Notes: a model not told the origin generated them from the sequence alone. Counted from the first letter of the stretch, positions 27,874-39,838 are shown. The stretch is 64,000 nucleotides of DNA from Pseudomonas sp. NFIX28 (GCF_900107395.1 NZ_FNPW01000007.1:62001-126000), one strand, 5' to 3'. Numbers and translations are program-made.

Positions 27874-27910
27874 AAACAAAAGGGCCATTCAATAATTGAA
27901 TGACCCTTAT
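27874..27910 (-). terminator. Terminator of the tRNA-Glu/Ala operon
   Basis: The arms AGGGYCATTCAAT and ATTGAATGRCCCT form a long stem (27881-27907) followed on the minus strand by TTTTGTTTG, just downstream of the last tRNA-Glu. Confidence 0.85.
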
Positions 27911-27934
27911 AAAATCCCGCAGAGCGGGTAAACG

Positions 27935-28010
27935 TGGCGTCCCCTAGGGGACTCGAACCCCTGTTACCGCCGTGAAAGGGCGGTGTCCTAGGCCACTAGA
28001 CGAAGGGGAC
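27935..28010 (-). tRNA. tRNA-Glu (TTC), copy 1
   Basis: On the minus strand this is a 76-nt cloverleaf starting GTCCCCTTCGTCTAGTGGCC, with anticodon loop CTTTCAC (anticodon TTC), T-loop GGTTCGAGTCC and encoded CCA. It is identical to the copy at 28220-28295. Confidence 0.97.
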
Positions 28011-28090
28011 ACAAACCCTTCTATACAACTGATCAGTGCTGAGAGCTGATCGATTCAAGGCCGGTGTGGCCAGACCTTGAACTGTAAAAT

Positions 28091-28166
<76 letters not shown>

Positions 28167-28219
28167 AGATTTTTCGCCTCGCGGCGGAGCGACATCTTGC
28201 AACATCGCTTCTGTAAAAC

Positions 28220-28295
28220 TGGCGTCCCCTAGGGGACTCGAACCCCTGTTACCGCCGTGAAAGGGCGGTGTCCTAGGCCACTAGACGAAGGGGAC
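28220..28295 (-). tRNA. tRNA-Glu (TTC), copy 2
   Basis: A 76-nt gene identical to the copy at 27935-28010, with anticodon TTC and encoded CCA. Confidence 0.97.
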
Positions 28296-28373
28296 GCAAA
28301 CCCTTCTAACAACTGATCAGTGCTGAGAACTGATCGATTCAAGGCCGGTGTGGCCAGACCTTGAACTGTAAAT

Positions 28374-28449
<76 letters not shown>

Positions 28450-28632
28450 TCGTCGGTGAGGACGGGGCGAATCTTAAGGGCGTATCGGGAAGCTGTCAAA
28501 TTTTTTTTCAGCTTTTTTTAAAAAAATTTGCCGGCATAACAATCACTTACCGCCCTCCCCCGTAAATCCGGGGCTTTCGCGGACCATTGTGCCCTCCACC
28601 CATGGTCGCGATTTCACTTCTTGCGCAGATTC

Positions 28633-28659
28633 GTGGAAGCCAGCATGCCGGCTCCCACC
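28633..28659. repeat. Single REP-like hairpin downstream of gltX
   Basis: GTGGAAGCCAGCATGCCGGC followed by TCCCAC folds as an imperfect inverted repeat of the REP type common in P. fluorescens. It lies in the 225-bp gltX-tRNA gap. Confidence 0.55.
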
Positions 28660-28674
28660 AATCAGAAGGCTGAA

Positions 28675-30156
28675 TCAGGCGATCGCGCCCAACAGCTTTT
28701 CCCACTCTTTGTTTTCTTTCTTCGACACGCCACCGAGCAAGTCGATGGCTTGGCGCAGACGGAAACGGGTCAGGTCCGGCCCAAGGATTTCCATGGCATC
28801 GAGCACCGAGACCGAACTGGCCTGGCCGGTGATCGCGGCGAACATCAGCGGCATGGCATCACGCAGCTTCAGCTCCAGGGATTCGACCACGGCCTGGATG
28901 GTCGCGGTGATGCTGTCCTTTTCCCACTGGCGCAGGCTTTCCAGCTTCCACAGGATCAGTTGCATCAACTGCCGCACCTGATCGCCCGAAAGCTTCTTCG
29001 ATTCGAACAGCTTGGCATCCGGGGTCACGCCACCGGCGAAGAAGAACCCGGCCAACGGTGCGATCTGGCTGAAGGTTTCCACCCGACCCTGCACGTGCGG
29101 TGCGATCTTCATCAGGTATTCGGGGTTCAGCGCCCAGGTTTGCACGCGGCTGGCGAATTCTTCCACCGGCAGGTCGCGCAGCCACTGGCCATTGAGCCAG
29201 GACAGCTTCTCGATGTCGAAGATCGGTCCGCCCAGAGAGACGCGCGACAGGTCGAAGTTGTCGACCATTTCCTGCAGCGAGAACTTCTCGCGCTCGTCCG
29301 GCATCGACCAGCCCATGCGGCCCAGGTAGTTGAGCATGGCTTCCGGCATGAAGCCCATGCGTTCGTAGAAGGTCACGGAGGTTGGGTTCTTGCGCTTGGA
29401 CAGCTTGCTCTTGTCCGGGTTGCGCAGCAGCGGCATGTAGCACAGCTGCGGCTGTTCCCAGCCGAAATACTCGTAGAGCAGAATCAGTTTCGGCGCCGAG
29501 GGCAGCCACTCTTCACCACGCAATACGTGGGTGATGCCCATCAAGTGGTCGTCGACCACGTTGGCCAGGAAGTAGGTCGGCAGGCCATCGGTCTTCATCA
29601 GCACCTGCATGTCCATGCGGTCCCACGGGATCTCGACATCGCCACGCAGCATGTCCGGCACCACGCAGACGCCCTCGCTCGGCACTTTCATGCGGATCAC
29701 GTGCGGCTCGCCAGCGGCCAGGCGCCGCGCGACTTCTTCCTTGGACAGCAACAGCGCACGACCGTCGTAGCGCGGCGTCTCGCCACGGGCCATCTGCTCG
29801 GCACGCATCTGGTCCAGCTCTTCGGCGGTGCAGAAGCACGGAAAGGCATGGCCCATGTCGACCAGTTGCTGGGTGTACTTCTGGTAGATCTCGCTACGCT
29901 CGCTCTGCCGGTAAGGGCCGTGCGGGCCGCCCACGTCCGGGCCTTCGCTCCAGTTGATGCCCAACCAGCGCAAGGCGTCGAAAATCTGCTGCTCGGACTC
30001 GCGGGTCGAACGCAGTTGATCGGTGTCCTCGATACGCAGGATGAACTCACCGCCATGCTGCTTGGCGAAGCAGTAGTTGAACAAAGCGATATAAGCGGTA
30101 CCTACGTGGGGATCCCCGGTAGGCGATGGCGCGATGCGCGTGCGGACGGTGGTCAT
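28675..30156 (-). CDS. gltX: Glutamyl-tRNA synthetase
   Basis: GltX is a class I synthetase charging tRNA-Glu. The 493-aa protein starts [20 protein letters not shown], with the HIGH-type motif HVGT (residues 17-20), and carries the KMSKS equivalent [14 protein letters not shown] chose the ATG at 30156; the extra 10 upstream residues are not family-like. The discriminating segments ([22 protein letters not shown]) are present. Its tRNA-Glu substrate is encoded by two copies just downstream. Confidence 0.97.
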   Translation of the reverse strand: MTTVRTRIAPSPTGDPHVGTAYIALFNYCFAKQHGGEFILRIEDTDQLRSTRESEQQIFDALRWLGINWSEGPDVGGPHGPYRQSERSEIYQKYTQQLVDMGHAFPCFCTAEELDQMRAEQMARGETPRYDGRALLLSKEEVARRLAAGEPHVIRMKVPSEGVCVVPDMLRGDVEIPWDRMDMQVLMKTDGLPTYFLANVVDDHLMGITHVLRGEEWLPSAPKLILLYEYFGWEQPQLCYMPLLRNPDKSKLSKRKNPTSVTFYERMGFMPEAMLNYLGRMGWSMPDEREKFSLQEMVDNFDLSRVSLGGPIFDIEKLSWLNGQWLRDLPVEEFASRVQTWALNPEYLMKIAPHVQGRVETFSQIAPLAGFFFAGGVTPDAKLFESKKLSGDQVRQLMQLILWKLESLRQWEKDSITATIQAVVESLELKLRDAMPLMFAAITGQASSVSVLDAMEILGPDLTRFRLRQAIDLLGGVSKKENKEWEKLLGAIA

Positions 30157-30497
30157 GGCATGTCTCGGAAAGAATATGAAAAGCAAAGATCAAACAAGGG
30201 GCGAATGGTAACAGGCGATGCCGGCCCCGCTCCAGTGAGCAGGGTATTTAAGCCAAGACTGAGGCGACTCGAGTCGCCCGAGCCGTTGAATCGCCGATTA
30301 TCCATAGGCGGCATTTTACTTTTCCCTGATCACAGCCTGCCCGCCTCACTCTGGGCATCGCGGCCTGGGCTGCCCATCGACTCACCTGTAGCCGCTGCCG
30401 CAGGCTGCGATAGGTCCGAAGGGCCTCCCGCGATAGTGATGGCGCCGCGGCCGTACCGACCGATCGCAGCCTGCGGCAGCGGCTACAACTGCGGCGA
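30157..30497. other. gltX-uvrB intergenic region
   Basis: These 341 bp hold no gene I can support. The right half is occupied by the REPIN-like inverted repeat (30387-30487). The left half should contain the gltX promoter on the minus strand; no clear -35/-10 pair was found. Confidence 0.6.
30387..30487. repeat. REPIN-like element: two inverted 25-bp REP sequences
   Basis: A 25-bp sequence beginning TGTAGCCGCTGCCGCAGGC (30387-30411) recurs as its exact reverse complement at 30463-30487, around a 51-bp centre. The GTAGCCGCTGCC-type arm is a known REP family in P. fluorescens, and paired inverted copies form REPINs, mobilised in trans by RAYT proteins. It abuts the uvrB stop. Confidence 0.9.
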
Positions 30498-32513
<2,016 letters not shown>

Positions 32514-32849
32514 AACGTACCTCTGGGTTCACTCCGGCACGACGCCGCCGCACAGGAACGAGAAAGACCACAAACGACGAGTGTCGCCGGAAAAATACTG
32601 GATTGTGCGGGATGTGGAGGCAAATTCCACTGCTTTCAAGGTAAAGGTCCTAGCCCCCCTCTACGCCTTCGACGTTGCAATAAGACTAACGGTCGAAAAA
32701 TAAACCGAAAAACTTGCCGGAAAAGCCCTTTCAGCTGTCGCCCCGCACAGTGATGGCCTCTATACTAGCTCCCCGTTTGTGCACCGCTCTAGTGCATTCG
32801 GCTGGAGCGCGACACGTCCCTCCACACTCCATTCAGAGCCGCCGTAATA
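32514..32849. promoter_or_regulatory. uvrB-aminotransferase divergent intergenic region
   Basis: These 336 bp contain no convincing gene. A TATACT hexamer at 32761-32766, about 84 bp before the aminotransferase ATG, is a good sigma-70 -10 candidate with only a weak -35. The uvrB promoter on the other strand was not resolved; I saw no clear LexA box. Confidence 0.45.
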
Positions 32850-34046
32850 ATGAGCCTGTTCTCCGCTGTCGAAATGGCACCACGCGATCCTATCCTGGGC
32901 CTCAACGAAGCATTCAACGCCGATACCCGTACCAACAAGGTCAACCTGGGGGTCGGTGTTTACTGCAACGAGGAGGGGCGAATTCCACTCCTGCGCGCCG
33001 TTGTCGAAGCCGAGACGATCCGCGCCGCTCAACATGCCTCCCGTGGCTACCTGCCGATCGACGGTATCGCCGCCTACGACCAGGCCGTGCAAAAGCTGCT
33101 GTTCGGCAACGACTCGCCGTTGCTGGCTGCCGGTCGCGTGGTTACCACCCAGGCCGTCGGCGGGACCGGCGCACTAAAAATCGGTGCCGATTTCCTCAAG
33201 CAACTGCTGCCTGACGCAGTCGTGGCCATCAGCGATCCAAGCTGGGAAAACCACCGCGCCCTGTTCGAAACCGCCGGTTTCCCGGTGCAGAACTACCGCT
33301 ACTACGATGCCGCCACTCACGACGTGAACCGTGTCGGCCTGCTGGAAGACCTGAATGCCCTGCCGGCCCAGTCGATCGTGGTCTTGCACGCCTGCTGCCA
33401 CAACCCGACCGGCGTCGACCTGAGCCCGGAAGACTGGAACAACGTGCTGCAGGTGATCAAGGCGAAAAACCTGGTGCCGTTCCTCGACATGGCCTACCAG
33501 GGCTTCGGTGACGGCATTGCCGAAGATGCCGCCGCCGTGCGCCTGTTCGCCGAATCGGGCCTGACCTTCTTCGTCTCCAGCTCGTTCTCCAAGTCGTTCT
33601 CGCTGTACGGCGAGCGCGTTGGCGCCCTGTCGATCGTCAGCGAGTCGAAAGAAGAAAGCGCGCGCGTGCTGTCGCAGGTCAAGCGCGTGATCCGCACCAA
33701 CTACTCCAACCCGCCGACCCACGGCGCAAGCATCGTCGCCGCCGTGCTCAACAGCCCGGAACTGCGCGCCCAGTGGGAAGCCGAACTGGCTGAAATGCGC
33801 CTGCGCATCCGCGGCATGCGCCTGCAGATGGTCGACCTGCTGGCCAAGGGCGCGCCACAGCGCGACTTCAGCTTCGTCGCCCGCCAGCGCGGTATGTTCT
33901 CCTACTCCGGCCTGACCGTCGAACAAGTGACGCGCCTGCGCAACGAGTTCGGCATCTACGCCCTGGACACCGGCCGCATCTGCGTGGCCGCGCTGAACCA
34001 GAGCAATATCGACGTCGTGACCAAGGCCATCATCCAGGTGATCTGA
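32850..34046 (+). CDS. Aspartate/aromatic-amino-acid aminotransferase
   Basis: This class I PLP aminotransferase (398 aa) starts MSLFSAVEMAPRDPILGLNE. PLP-site residues are visible: the cofactor Lys in SSSFSKSFSLYGERVGAL (about residue 248), the Asn/Asp segment CCHNPTGVD with FLDMAYQGFG, and the C-terminal substrate Arg in DTGRICVAALN. The sequence is of the AspC/TyrB type that transaminates Asp, Phe and Tyr with 2-oxoglutarate. It diverges from uvrB as in P. aeruginosa and is followed by a strong terminator. Confidence 0.92.
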   Translation: MSLFSAVEMAPRDPILGLNEAFNADTRTNKVNLGVGVYCNEEGRIPLLRAVVEAETIRAAQHASRGYLPIDGIAAYDQAVQKLLFGNDSPLLAAGRVVTTQAVGGTGALKIGADFLKQLLPDAVVAISDPSWENHRALFETAGFPVQNYRYYDAATHDVNRVGLLEDLNALPAQSIVVLHACCHNPTGVDLSPEDWNNVLQVIKAKNLVPFLDMAYQGFGDGIAEDAAAVRLFAESGLTFFVSSSFSKSFSLYGERVGALSIVSESKEESARVLSQVKRVIRTNYSNPPTHGASIVAAVLNSPELRAQWEAELAEMRLRIRGMRLQMVDLLAKGAPQRDFSFVARQRGMFSYSGLTVEQVTRLRNEFGIYALDTGRICVAALNQSNIDVVTKAIIQVI

Positions 34047-34063
34047 GCCACGCGCGGTGTATG

Positions 34064-34097
34064 AAAAGGGGGAAGCCTTTGGGCTTCCCCCTTTTTT
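34064..34097 (+). terminator. Terminator of the aminotransferase gene
   Basis: AAGGGGGAAGCC and GGCTTCCCCCTT arms are followed by TTTTTT. Confidence 0.9.
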
Positions 34098-34181
34098 GTG
34101 GGCCGCCCTCGCCGACCCAATGCCCACTAGACTGAATTCAGCTTGCCTTCTTCCCTATCGCTTCCTTATCGAGAACGCCCC

Positions 34182-34376
34182 ATGAGACACGACGACCTGC
34201 GAGCCGACCGCGACGAACTGGAGTACTTTCCCCGCCAGCAGAAACGCGAAAAGAACCTGGTCCTGCAAATTGCCCTGGGGGGCTTTATCGGCGGCCTGGC
34301 GCTGTGGCTGGTGCAACTGGCCGCCACCTCCCTGGCAGCCAAGTTCATGCTGGGCACTTTCACCTTCGGCGGCTGA
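34182..34376 (+). CDS. Small single-span membrane protein (hypothetical)
   Basis: The ATG at 34182 gives a 64-aa protein with a charged N-terminus (MRHDDLRADRDELEYFPRQQ) and one hydrophobic segment (about 28-57, LQIALGGFIGGLALWLVQLA onward). I do not recognise the family beyond small pseudomonad membrane proteins. A 13-residue longer start (34143) is less likely. It lies alone between the aminotransferase terminator and tRNA-Asn. Confidence 0.6.
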   Translation: MRHDDLRADRDELEYFPRQQKREKNLVLQIALGGFIGGLALWLVQLAATSLAAKFMLGTFTFGG

Positions 34377-34601
34377 AGAAGCTCAACCGACCCATTCAGT
34401 GATGCGCTGCTGGCGGTATCACCGAAGGCCACATACAGCGTGGCCGGCACCCAGGCGCTTGCCGGCCTGGGCGCTTTCCAATCCAGGACAAAACCCTCGG
34501 CCTGGCCGTTGCCGCGGCGCTGCGGGAAACCTGAGTCACGTGACTGACGCAATGGTCCGGGCCGATCGGCCGCGCCGAAGCGAAAAACTGTTTTCGAATG
34601 C

Positions 34602-34629
34602 TTGACTTCTCCTTCTTAATCAGTAAGAT
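34602..34629 (+). promoter_or_regulatory. Promoter of tRNA-Asn
   Basis: TTGACT (34602-34607) and TAAGAT (34624-34629) are separated by 16 bp and lie 10 bp before the tRNA. The rest of the 262-bp gap (34377-34638) shows no gene. Confidence 0.75.
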
Positions 34630-34638
34630 ACGCCGCAT

Positions 34639-34714
<76 letters not shown>

Positions 34715-35259
34715 TCTTCCTACACTGATTGGCCAGCAACATTTCCAGAGCGCCCCGCTCTTCCGGCGAATCAGTTCAGCAGCACCCTCCCCAAGATCGA
34801 CTCAACGCATGCCGCACCGGCATGCGGATGCACGCTCTTGAGCAGTATCCAATTCCAACCTGTATCCGATTGCCTGGCGCCAATGCCTGAAGTAGGCTGT
34901 GCCCCTTTCACGCCAGCCGTCACGACTCATGTTTTTCCCAGCACAACCCAACCCCACCTTTCTCTCGATGAGCCCATCGCAGACCTTCGCGGTGTCGCAA
35001 TCCGACTGCGCGATCAACCGACGCCGCCGCAGCGTGCTGTTCGCCTTCACCTTCTCGCCTCACGCCTGAACCCCAGAGTTGCGTCCGAACCCGGCGCGGA
35101 CCTGATGCCAGCGGCCCATATTTGCCGCGCATTCGATCCACCGCCGCTTTGCATCGCAGAACCCTGGCCCGGCCTGCGCCTGCGCATTGCCCGAGCAAAA
35201 GCGCCGCGCCACACCAGCCCTTCTTGAGGTGCCCGAACCATCGGGCGCAGGTGTATTTC
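34715..35259. other. tRNA-Asn to MFS gap with no supported gene
   Basis: These 545 bp have open frames on both strands but none with family character, a good RBS or consistent codon use. It may be degenerate sequence downstream of the tRNA (a common insertion site) plus the MFS gene promoter. Confidence 0.5.
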
Positions 35260-36417
35260 ATGAACAAAACCTTGTTGGCCGCACTGATCCTCGGCATTTC
35301 GATTGTCGGCCTGAGCATCGGCTCCACCGTGCCGGTCCTCGCCTTGCGCCTATATCAGGCCGGCGCCTCGAATACCCAGATCGGCATCATGTCGGCCCTT
35401 CCTGCCGCGGGCATGATGCTGTCGGCGTTCCTGGTGAGCGGGTTGTGCCAGGCACTCAGCCGCTGGCAAATCTACCTGCTGTGCTTCAGCTTGTGCGCCC
35501 TGAGCATCGCCGCCCTGGAAATCCCCGGTATCAGCCTGGTCGGCCTGGGGCTGGCGCGCATCGTCATGGGTTTCGGCGCCGGGCTGATCATCATCCTGGG
35601 AGAAACCTGGGTTAACGAGATGGCCGCGGACGCCGTCCGCGGGCGCGTCATCGCGGTCTACACCACCTGCTTCACGGTATTCCAGATGATCGGCCCGGGC
35701 CTGGTGGCCCTGCTCGGCACCGAGGGCCCGGTGGTGATCGCCGTCGTCAGCACCGGTTACTTGCTGGCCATCGCCGTGATCTGGCTGACCCTGCCACGCC
35801 AGCCTCCCGTTGCCGGACATGCCGAAAACAAGAGCTTCTCGGTGCTGGGCTTTATTCGGGTAGCGCCGGCGCTGTGCGCGGGCATCCTGTTCTTCGCCTT
35901 TTTCGATACGGTGATTCTCTCGCTGTTTCCGGTTTACGCCGCGACTCACGGCTACGCCATCAAGCTCGCGGCGCTGATGGTCAGCATCATTCTGCTGGGA
36001 GATGCGGCATTCCAGTTCCCCCTCGGCTGGCTGTCGGACAAGGCCGGGCGCGCCGCCATCTACCTGGGCTGCGGCGTAGTGTCGTTGGTGATTGGCCTGG
36101 GGTTGCCACTGCTGATGAATTACCCGGGGCTGCTCTGGCCAAGCCTGGTGATACTCGGCGCGGCAGCGGGCGGGGTGTACACCCTGGCAATCATCCTGAT
36201 CGGCCAGACGTTCAGCGGCCCCGATCTGGTGACAGCCAACGCCAGCGCGGGCTTGTTGTGGGGTATCGGCAGCCTGCTGGGGCCCCTGCTCAGCGGCGCC
36301 GCCATGAGCGGTGGCGCCCACGGCCTGCCGTTGACGCTGTCGGCGGCGGCTGCCGTGGTGGTGCTGTTCGCTTGGTCATTGCTCCGGCAAGGGCTGCCGG
36401 AGCGGATTGCGCAGTAG
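35260..36417 (+). CDS. MFS transporter (YcaD-like)
   Basis: This 385-aa polytopic protein has about 12 hydrophobic segments, starting MNKTLLAALILGISIVGLSI. Family segments include NTQIGIMSALPAAGMMLSAF, ARIVMGFGAGLIIILGETWV and GWLSDKAGRAAIYLGCGVVS (the MFS loop motif GxLaDrxGRr), which suit the YcaD/YfkF-type subgroup. I chose the ATG at 35260; the 46 upstream in-frame codons are Arg/Pro-rich and not membrane-like. The substrate is unknown. Confidence 0.85.
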   Translation: MNKTLLAALILGISIVGLSIGSTVPVLALRLYQAGASNTQIGIMSALPAAGMMLSAFLVSGLCQALSRWQIYLLCFSLCALSIAALEIPGISLVGLGLARIVMGFGAGLIIILGETWVNEMAADAVRGRVIAVYTTCFTVFQMIGPGLVALLGTEGPVVIAVVSTGYLLAIAVIWLTLPRQPPVAGHAENKSFSVLGFIRVAPALCAGILFFAFFDTVILSLFPVYAATHGYAIKLAALMVSIILLGDAAFQFPLGWLSDKAGRAAIYLGCGVVSLVIGLGLPLLMNYPGLLWPSLVILGAAAGGVYTLAIILIGQTFSGPDLVTANASAGLLWGIGSLLGPLLSGAAMSGGAHGLPLTLSAAAAVVVLFAWSLLRQGLPERIAQ

Positions 36418-36472
36418 CTAGCCGCCAGGACTGGACTTTGTCGCACCCAGCCTGGCGACTCGCTCGATCGGC

Positions 36473-38011
36473 CTAGACCTTGCTGGTTTCGACCGAGCCC
36501 GAAGCATGGGGCGATGCCTGGTGAGCAGTTACGGAATGCTCGCCATGGGAGGTGTCCACCACAGGAATCTCATTCCCCTCGGCATCGTGCAGCTTGCCGC
36601 CGCTGAAATAATCGCCCTCGCGCAATACCGCCAGGTCCTGGTAGCGCAGAGTGCGCTCGGACGCCACGGCGAACACCGACTGTTGATCCGAGTTGCCCAG
36701 GGTGAAGTGGTTGAAAGTCAGGTTCAGCACGATAGCCATGATCGCCGACGAGCTGATGCCGGAATGGAAGATGGTGGCGAACCAGCTTGGGAAATGGTCG
36801 TAGAAATTCGGCGCGGCGATGGGAATCATGCCGAAACCGATCGAAGTGGCGACGATGATCAGGTTGACGTTATTACGGTAGTCGACCTTGGACAGGGTGC
36901 GGATGCCGCTGGCCGCCACGGTGCCGAACAGCACGATGCCGGCGCCGCCGAGCACCGATGTCGGCACCGCGGCAATCACCCGCCCCATGAACGGCAGCAG
37001 ACCGAGAATCACCAGGAATACCCCGCCGGTCGCCACCACGTAGCGGCTCTTGATTCCGGTCACCGCCACCAGCCCGACGTTCTGGGCAAAGGCGCTCTGG
37101 GTGAAGGAGCCGAAGATCGGCGCGATCATGCTCGACAGCATGTCGGCGCGCAGGCCGTTGCCCAGGCGCTTGGAGTCGACCTTGGTGTCGATGATCTCGC
37201 CCACCGCGAGGATATCGGCCGAAGTCTCCACCAGCGTCACCATGACCACGATGCACATCGAGAGGATGGCGGCGACATGAAAGGTCGGCATGCCGAAATG
37301 AAACGGCGTCGGGAAGCCAAACATCGGCCCCTGGGTGACCATCGAGAAATCGGCCATGCCCAGGAACACCGCGATGATCGTCCCCACCACCATGGCCAAC
37401 AGGATCGACAAGCGGGAGATGGTCGCGCTGCCGATCTTGCTTAGCAGCAACACCAATACCAGGGTGATCGCCGCCAGGCCGATATTGGCCATGCTGCCAA
37501 AGTTTTCCGCATGGCTATTGCCCCCCATGGCCCAGCGCGCCGCCACCGGCATCAGCGTCAAGCCAATGGTGGTGATCACGATGCCGGTGACCAGCGGCGG
37601 AAAGAATTGGGTGATGCGGGAAAACACCGGGGTGATCAGCAGGCCGATCAACGAGGCGGCGATCACCGCGCCGAGAATCGACTGGAACCCCCCTTCGCCA
37701 CCGCTGCTGACAATCGCCACCATGGTCGCCACGCCCGAGAAGGACACGCCCTGGACCAGCGGCAACTGACAACCGAAAAACGGCAAGCCGAGGGTTTGCA
37801 GGAGCGTCGCCAGACCGCCGGCAAACAGCGACGCCGCGATCAGCAGACCAATGTCCGCCGGTGCCAGGCCGGCTGCCTGGCCGACAATCAATGGCACCGC
37901 AACGATACCGCCATACATGGTCAGAACATGTTGCAGGCCGTAAGCCATATTCGCGCCAAGACCGAGGTTTTCATCTTCAGGCCGTTGCGGTGAAACAGAG
38001 GGCGTTTTCAT
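36473..38011 (-). CDS. NCS2/NAT family purine (xanthine/urate) permease
   Basis: This 512-aa nucleobase:proton symporter has about 14 hydrophobic segments. The NAT signature QNVGLVAVTGIKSR (about residue 313) is present, as is the upstream conserved motif LVETSADILAVGEII whose Glu contacts purine in characterised members. The overall sequence resembles xanthine/uric acid carriers rather than UraA. The C-terminal tail (about 440-512) is hydrophilic. It is monocistronic; the 241-bp upstream region has a possible operator pair at 38048-38089. Confidence 0.88.
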   Translation of the reverse strand: MKTPSVSPQRPEDENLGLGANMAYGLQHVLTMYGGIVAVPLIVGQAAGLAPADIGLLIAASLFAGGLATLLQTLGLPFFGCQLPLVQGVSFSGVATMVAIVSSGGEGGFQSILGAVIAASLIGLLITPVFSRITQFFPPLVTGIVITTIGLTLMPVAARWAMGGNSHAENFGSMANIGLAAITLVLVLLLSKIGSATISRLSILLAMVVGTIIAVFLGMADFSMVTQGPMFGFPTPFHFGMPTFHVAAILSMCIVVMVTLVETSADILAVGEIIDTKVDSKRLGNGLRADMLSSMIAPIFGSFTQSAFAQNVGLVAVTGIKSRYVVATGGVFLVILGLLPFMGRVIAAVPTSVLGGAGIVLFGTVAASGIRTLSKVDYRNNVNLIIVATSIGFGMIPIAAPNFYDHFPSWFATIFHSGISSSAIMAIVLNLTFNHFTLGNSDQQSVFAVASERTLRYQDLAVLREGDYFSGGKLHDAEGNEIPVVDTSHGEHSVTAHQASPHASGSVETSKV

Positions 38012-38047
38012 GGTTGGGGGGTTCCCTGGTTTTTGTTATGGGCACAC

Positions 38048-38089
38048 TGTATTCAACAGTCGGGACAAATGTCTATAGAGTTGTATACA
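38048..38089. promoter_or_regulatory. Inverted operator-like repeats upstream of the purine permease
   Basis: TGTATTCAAC (38048-38057) and GTTGTATACA (38080-38089) are inverted near-copies, 9 of 10 matching after reverse complement. The second contains the GTATAC palindrome typical of many GntR-type operators. They lie 37-78 bp upstream of the permease ATG. Regulator identity is inferred. Confidence 0.45.
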
Positions 38090-38252
38090 CTTTATTCGAC
38101 ACTGTCCGCGCCCATAAAACCCGCGACACAGGCTCGCAAACCCTCGCCTCTCGCGCCAACCCCCCGCCCTAGACGCCGCCCTGATAGAATCCCCGCCCCT
38201 GGCTGGGTAGTCACACAGGCAACACCCTCCGTTTGCGCATGGAAGCGATCCT

Positions 38253-38672
38253 ATGAATCATCTCTGGCACAGCTTCATCCTCGCCTATGGCAGCTTCCGC
38301 ACGGTCGTGGTGCTGCAAAGCTTCGCCCTCGCTGTATTCAGCGCCTGCTTCAGCGACAGCCTGTGGCAGGGGTTCTGGGCTGGCCTGGGAGTCTTCGCTC
38401 TGTTCATCACCGGCGGCCTGCTGTTTGGCTTCCTGCCCATGGCCCTGGTGTTTACTCCGCTATACGCGCTGCTCTGCGCCAAAGGCCTTGCCAATTGGTT
38501 CAGCAGCCTGCTGCTGGGGCTGACGATCGCCAGCGTGCTCTGCCTGCACCCGGCCTTGCGCTTGCTGATGCCGATTTGGCTGCTGGACAGTGCACTGATT
38601 GCGCTGCTGACTCACTGGTCCTACCGCCGCCAGCTGAAGGATGGGTATCAGCGCACGCTGTCATGGCGTTGA
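38253..38672 (+). CDS. Hypothetical integral membrane protein
   Basis: The 139-aa protein is almost entirely hydrophobic, with about four membrane segments (for example VVVLQSFALAVFSACF, FWAGLGVFALFITGGLLFGF and SSLLLGLTIASVLCL) and a basic C-terminus (SYRRQLKDGYQRTLSWR). I do not recognise the family. The start has a modest RBS (GGAAGCGATCCT before ATG). It lies between the permease and the N-acetyltransferase, convergent with the latter. Confidence 0.65.
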   Translation: MNHLWHSFILAYGSFRTVVVLQSFALAVFSACFSDSLWQGFWAGLGVFALFITGGLLFGFLPMALVFTPLYALLCAKGLANWFSSLLLGLTIASVLCLHPALRLLMPIWLLDSALIALLTHWSYRRQLKDGYQRTLSWR

Positions 38673-38766
38673 CCCTCGCCAGCCTCGAGGCGTCGAGACG
38701 GATTGGCTCAGCAAAAAGCCCTGCCCGGAAAGATCCACCCCGGGCAGCCGAGCGCCACCTGGTCGA

Positions 38767-39603
38767 TCAGGCTTGTGGCGGCCTTGCGAGCAATTCGCCA
38801 AGGGCCTCGCGCAGTCGAGGATGTTGCGGGACCCGAATGGCGAACTCGCGCTGCAAGAGGGCAATCAGCTCATCGGGGTCGACGATCTGCCGTCGCTCGC
38901 TGTCCTGGCCCAGGCGATGCACCGCGTAACTGCCGTTATTCAGGGTCCGGCGCAAGCCCTCGCCCATCAGCGCGACTTTCAAGTGGCCAAGGAACGGCGA
39001 GTCCTTGTGCGTCGAGACGAACCAGTTGCCCATCTCGTAATCCGCGGCTTCCTGCCGCTGCAGGTCGAACACATACATTGCCCGCCACTCGCCGGCCACC
39101 TTGGCGCGCAAGGTGTAATTGCCGTCGCGCTCGGTGATGCGGTACGGCTCGTGCGGCGTGGCCTGCTCCTCTTCGGTATCGAGCAGCAACGGCGCGGTGG
39201 GCACCATGCCGCCAAAGCCGACATCCGAGACATAACGCACGCCATCCAGGCTCAGCAGCACCAGGCGATGAGTGCGCTCCGTCCAGGCATCCTCCGGCTT
39301 CCCCATCACTACCCGGCCGGTAATGCCCCGCACCTCGAACCCCAGGTGCCGCAACAGCTCCTGGTACATCTGGTTGAGTTCGTAGCAGTAGCCCCCGCGC
39401 CCGTCATGCAGGATCTTGCGCTCCACTGAAGCCAGGTCGATCGGCACCGGCATGCGCAACAGCGTCGACAGGCTTTCAAAGGCAAAGGTACTGGTATGGC
39501 GCAACTGCAGCTCGCGCAAGGTCGCCAGGGTCGGCGGCGGCGCGCTGCCATAGCCGAGGCGTTGCAGGTACAGCGCGAAGTTCAACTGATGGGGCTGGCT
39601 CAT
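38767..39603 (-). CDS. nat: Arylamine N-acetyltransferase
   Basis: NAT moves acetyl from acetyl-CoA to arylamines and hydrazines. The 278-aa protein starts MSQPHQLNFALYLQRLGYGS and has the catalytic triad Cys73 in RGGYCYELN, His112 in TERTHRLVLL and Asp127 in YVSDVGFGG. Length is standard for bacterial NATs (about 275 aa). I chose the ATG at 39603; ten upstream residues in frame are not conserved in the family. Confidence 0.92.
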   Translation of the reverse strand: MSQPHQLNFALYLQRLGYGSAPPPTLATLRELQLRHTSTFAFESLSTLLRMPVPIDLASVERKILHDGRGGYCYELNQMYQELLRHLGFEVRGITGRVVMGKPEDAWTERTHRLVLLSLDGVRYVSDVGFGGMVPTAPLLLDTEEEQATPHEPYRITERDGNYTLRAKVAGEWRAMYVFDLQRQEAADYEMGNWFVSTHKDSPFLGHLKVALMGEGLRRTLNNGSYAVHRLGQDSERRQIVDPDELIALLQREFAIRVPQHPRLREALGELLARPPQA

Positions 39604-39838
39604 GGGCTTGTCCTTATGCATGAGGTGTCGCATATCGGCGCTATGTATAAGCCAAAAATGCCGCCAGCCGATAATGGATTTTGGTTGATTTTCTCGACCA
39701 AGAGCGCCCGCTCACGGACCTTGCCCAGGCACCGACAGCCGCCTGTAACAGCCTGGCGCCGCCCCCTCTCGGTTATAGAAACTCGAACACCCGCCAGGTT
39801 ATCCGGCCCGGGATTTGAGCGCCCAAGGCAGCTGCCGG

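Noticed and set aside
34166..34552. A minus-strand open frame in the gap before tRNA-Asn
   Set aside because: Part of it reads like protein (VPATLYVAFGDTASSASLNG) and could be a gene fragment, but there is no family match by eye, no RBS and it overlaps the small membrane protein gene. Evidence is too weak.
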